Below are positions 22,274-23,350 of a stretch of DNA of 23,350 nt, in pieces. The notes beneath the pieces are model-generated. The model was given only the letters and a program-made list of their open reading frames with translations. It had not been told where the DNA came from and ran no database searches. The stretch spans positions 1 through 23,350 of the forward strand of contig CAZMKO010000032.1 of NCBI GenBank assembly GCA_964566965.1, in the 5' to 3' direction. The DNA is from Oleiagrimonas sp964566965 (GTDB lineage Bacteria > Pseudomonadota > Gammaproteobacteria > Xanthomonadales > Rhodanobacteraceae). The stretch's first letter is position 1. The number at the start of each line of letters is the position of its first letter. A program made the translations under genes and the position numbers.

Positions 22274-22552
22274 TCACCTCGGCTTGAAGATCAGCCGATA
22301 CAACCACAACAGGATGATCGCGCCGATCACGGCCAGCACGAAGCCCCAGAAACCGCCCACGCCCCCGCCGGCCGCGGTAGCGCCGGTGCCGGCACCGAAG
22401 ATCCACTTGGCCAGCCCGCCGCCGATGAACGAGCCGACGATGCCGATGATGGCGGTGACGATGAAGCCGCCGGGATCCTTGCCGGGCATGATCCACTTGG
22501 CGATGATGCCGACGATCAGGCCGATGATGAAAATCCACAACCAGTGAAGCAT
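22274..22552 (-). CDS. GlsB/YeaQ/YmgE-type small membrane stress protein
   Basis: A 92-residue integral membrane protein with three hydrophobic segments: LHWLWIFIIGLIVGIIAKWI, then GFIVTAIIGIVGSFIGGGLAKWIFG and a C-terminal helix. The pattern I-A-K-x-I-x-P-G-x-D-P-G-G and the glycine-rich GSFIGGGL are typical of the transglycosylase-associated (GlsB/YeaQ) family. This is a general stress group without known enzyme activity. Two ATGs lie 6 bases apart. I use 22552, because GGAGG is 8 bases upstream of it but only 2 bases from the first. A Gly/Ala stretch before the last helix is longer than in many members. Convergent with the rhomboid gene. Confidence 0.88.
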   Translation of the reverse strand: MLHWLWIFIIGLIVGIIAKWIMPGKDPGGFIVTAIIGIVGSFIGGGLAKWIFGAGTGATAAGGGVGGFWGFVLAVIGAIILLWLYRLIFKPR

Positions 22553-22709
22553 GATCATTACCTCCGTCAGACCAGGTGTTGGTTCCCCCGCGGTCATCAT
22601 GCACCGGCACGGGCTGGATTGACAGACCTGTCATGGCGTACCGACTGTTCCGGTCTGCCCCGCGGGGGCGGCGCATGACCGTGGCGACCGGCCCTCGTTC
22701 CGCGCCCGT

Positions 22710-22717
22710 GATAAAAT
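22710..22717 (+). promoter_or_regulatory. Extended -10 promoter of the aminotransferase gene
   Basis: TGATAAAAT (22709-22717) combines the TG-N extension with TAAAAT, 5 of 6 to the sigma-70 -10. There is no convincing -35, as is usual for extended -10 promoters. Transcription would start near 22724, 34 bases before the ATG. Confidence 0.5.
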
Positions 22718-22757
22718 CAGCGGCTGTCGCCATCATCCCCGCACAGGTGAACATCCC

Positions 22758-23350
22758 ATGCCGAAGCTCGCACAACGCATGAGCCGCGCCCGGCCCAGCG
22801 CCATCATGGCCATTGCCAGCCTGGCACGACGCCTGAAGAGCGAGGGGCGCGACATCATCAGCTTTTCCATCGGGGTGCCCAACTTCCTGCCCGGTGCGCA
22901 TGTCTACGAGGCGGCGCGCGGAGCGCTCGGGCACGATTCCGGCCAGTACGGTGCCAACCGGGGTGCCGACGCGATGCTGGACGCGTTCCTGGAGCACATC
23001 CGCGCCATCGGCCTGGATGGCTACACGCGCGAGAACTGCGCTTCGGGCATCGGCGCCAAGCAGGTGCTGTACAACCTGCTCGAAGCGCTGATGGACGAGG
23101 GTGACGAGATCGTCTTCCCGACCCCCTACTGGACCAGCTACATGGACATCGCCGAGATCCTCGGCGCGCGCGTGACCACGCTGCCGTGTCCGCCGGAGCA
23201 GAAATACAAGCTGACGCCGGCGCAGCTGGACAAGGCGTTGTCGGGCAAACCGCGCGTGTTCCTGTTCAACAACCCGTCCAATCCCACCGGCATGGTCTAC
23301 ACGCGCGACGAGATCGCCGCGCTGGCCGACGTACTGGTGAAGTACCCGGA
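22758..23350 (+). CDS. Class I/II PLP-dependent aminotransferase, 3' partial
   Basis: A cytosolic aminotransferase related to the aspartate aminotransferase Ib group; only about 197 residues are visible and the active-site lysine lies beyond the window. The N-terminus IISFSIGVPNFLPG, the cofactor region SGIGAKQVLYNLLEAL, GDEIVFPTPYWTSY and the FNNPSNPTG motif are those of fold type I aminotransferases. SIGVPNF instead of the more usual L-x-x-G-E-P-D-F is a small deviation that could affect substrate preference, so I give no gene symbol. The start is ATG 22758, with AGGTGA about 8 bases upstream, downstream of an extended -10. It is unrelated in strand or spacing to the GlsB-like gene, which diverges from it. 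Confidence 0.9.
   Translation, partial: MPKLAQRMSRARPSAIMAIASLARRLKSEGRDIISFSIGVPNFLPGAHVYEAARGALGHDSGQYGANRGADAMLDAFLEHIRAIGLDGYTRENCASGIGAKQVLYNLLEALMDEGDEIVFPTPYWTSYMDIAEILGARVTTLPCPPEQKYKLTPAQLDKALSGKPRVFLFNNPSNPTGMVYTRDEIAALADVLVKYP

Noticed and set aside
1..23350. CRISPR arrays, tRNA or rRNA genes, insertion sequences, prophage or a defence system
   Set aside because: No regular spacer repeats, cloverleaf-like segments, transposase or integrase motifs were found by eye on either strand.

Overview
The window is GC-rich, densely packed chromosomal DNA of a gammaproteobacterium. Gene content, protein character and codon use suggest Xanthomonadales, most likely a Rhodanobacteraceae-type organism such as Rhodanobacter, Dyella or Frateuria. 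That placement is inference: no rRNA is present. I see no phage, insertion sequence, tRNA or CRISPR array. Every gap between genes is under 300 bases.

Layout. (1) 1-3040: tyrosine/homogentisate catabolism on +, with hmgA (5' end cut by the window), a small lipoprotein and fahA. (2) 3186-8261: an oxygen/NO/peroxide block. It holds an FNR-type [4Fe-4S] regulator, NnrS, a SirB-family protein, a CopD-like membrane protein, thiol peroxidase, a group III truncated haemoglobin (-), 7Fe ferredoxin FdxA and azurin (-). (3) 7815-14244, all on -: a complete cbb3 oxidase operon, ccoN-O-Q-P-(short ccoH-like)-ccoI-ccoS-azurin. Six of its seven junctions overlap, five of them as ATGA; ccoG is absent. (4) 14355-16668, -: an LCAT-like alpha/beta hydrolase downstream of gapA. 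(5) 16841-17644, +: an S1/P1 nuclease. (6) 17762-20662, -: valS, carrying an in-frame insertion of a palindromic, homopolymer-rich repeat. (7) 20902-22233, +: a secreted NlpC/P60 peptidase and a rhomboid protease. (8) A GlsB/YeaQ-type protein (-) and the 5' part of a class I aminotransferase (+).

The most coherent signal is a local FNR-type regulon. Four TGAY-N4-RTCA boxes (3981, 5712, 7332, 14279) each lie where a -10-like hexamer puts the box centre at -41.5, the class II activator position. They sit in front of nnrS, the CopD-like gene plus tpx, the globin (possibly also fdxA) and ccoN. The gene for a candidate regulator with all four FNR cysteines and the E-x-x-S-R recognition helix is in the same block. 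Two of the predicted transcripts (ccoN and globin) would start at or one base before the ATG, so they would be leaderless. Together the genes describe a module for low-oxygen respiration (cbb3, azurin), NO handling (NnrS, globin) and redox protection (Tpx, FdxA).

The other notable features are the repeat inside valS, a dispersed repeat whose first bases are the stop codons of fnr and tpx, and an attenuator-like hairpin ahead of the NlpC/P60 gene.
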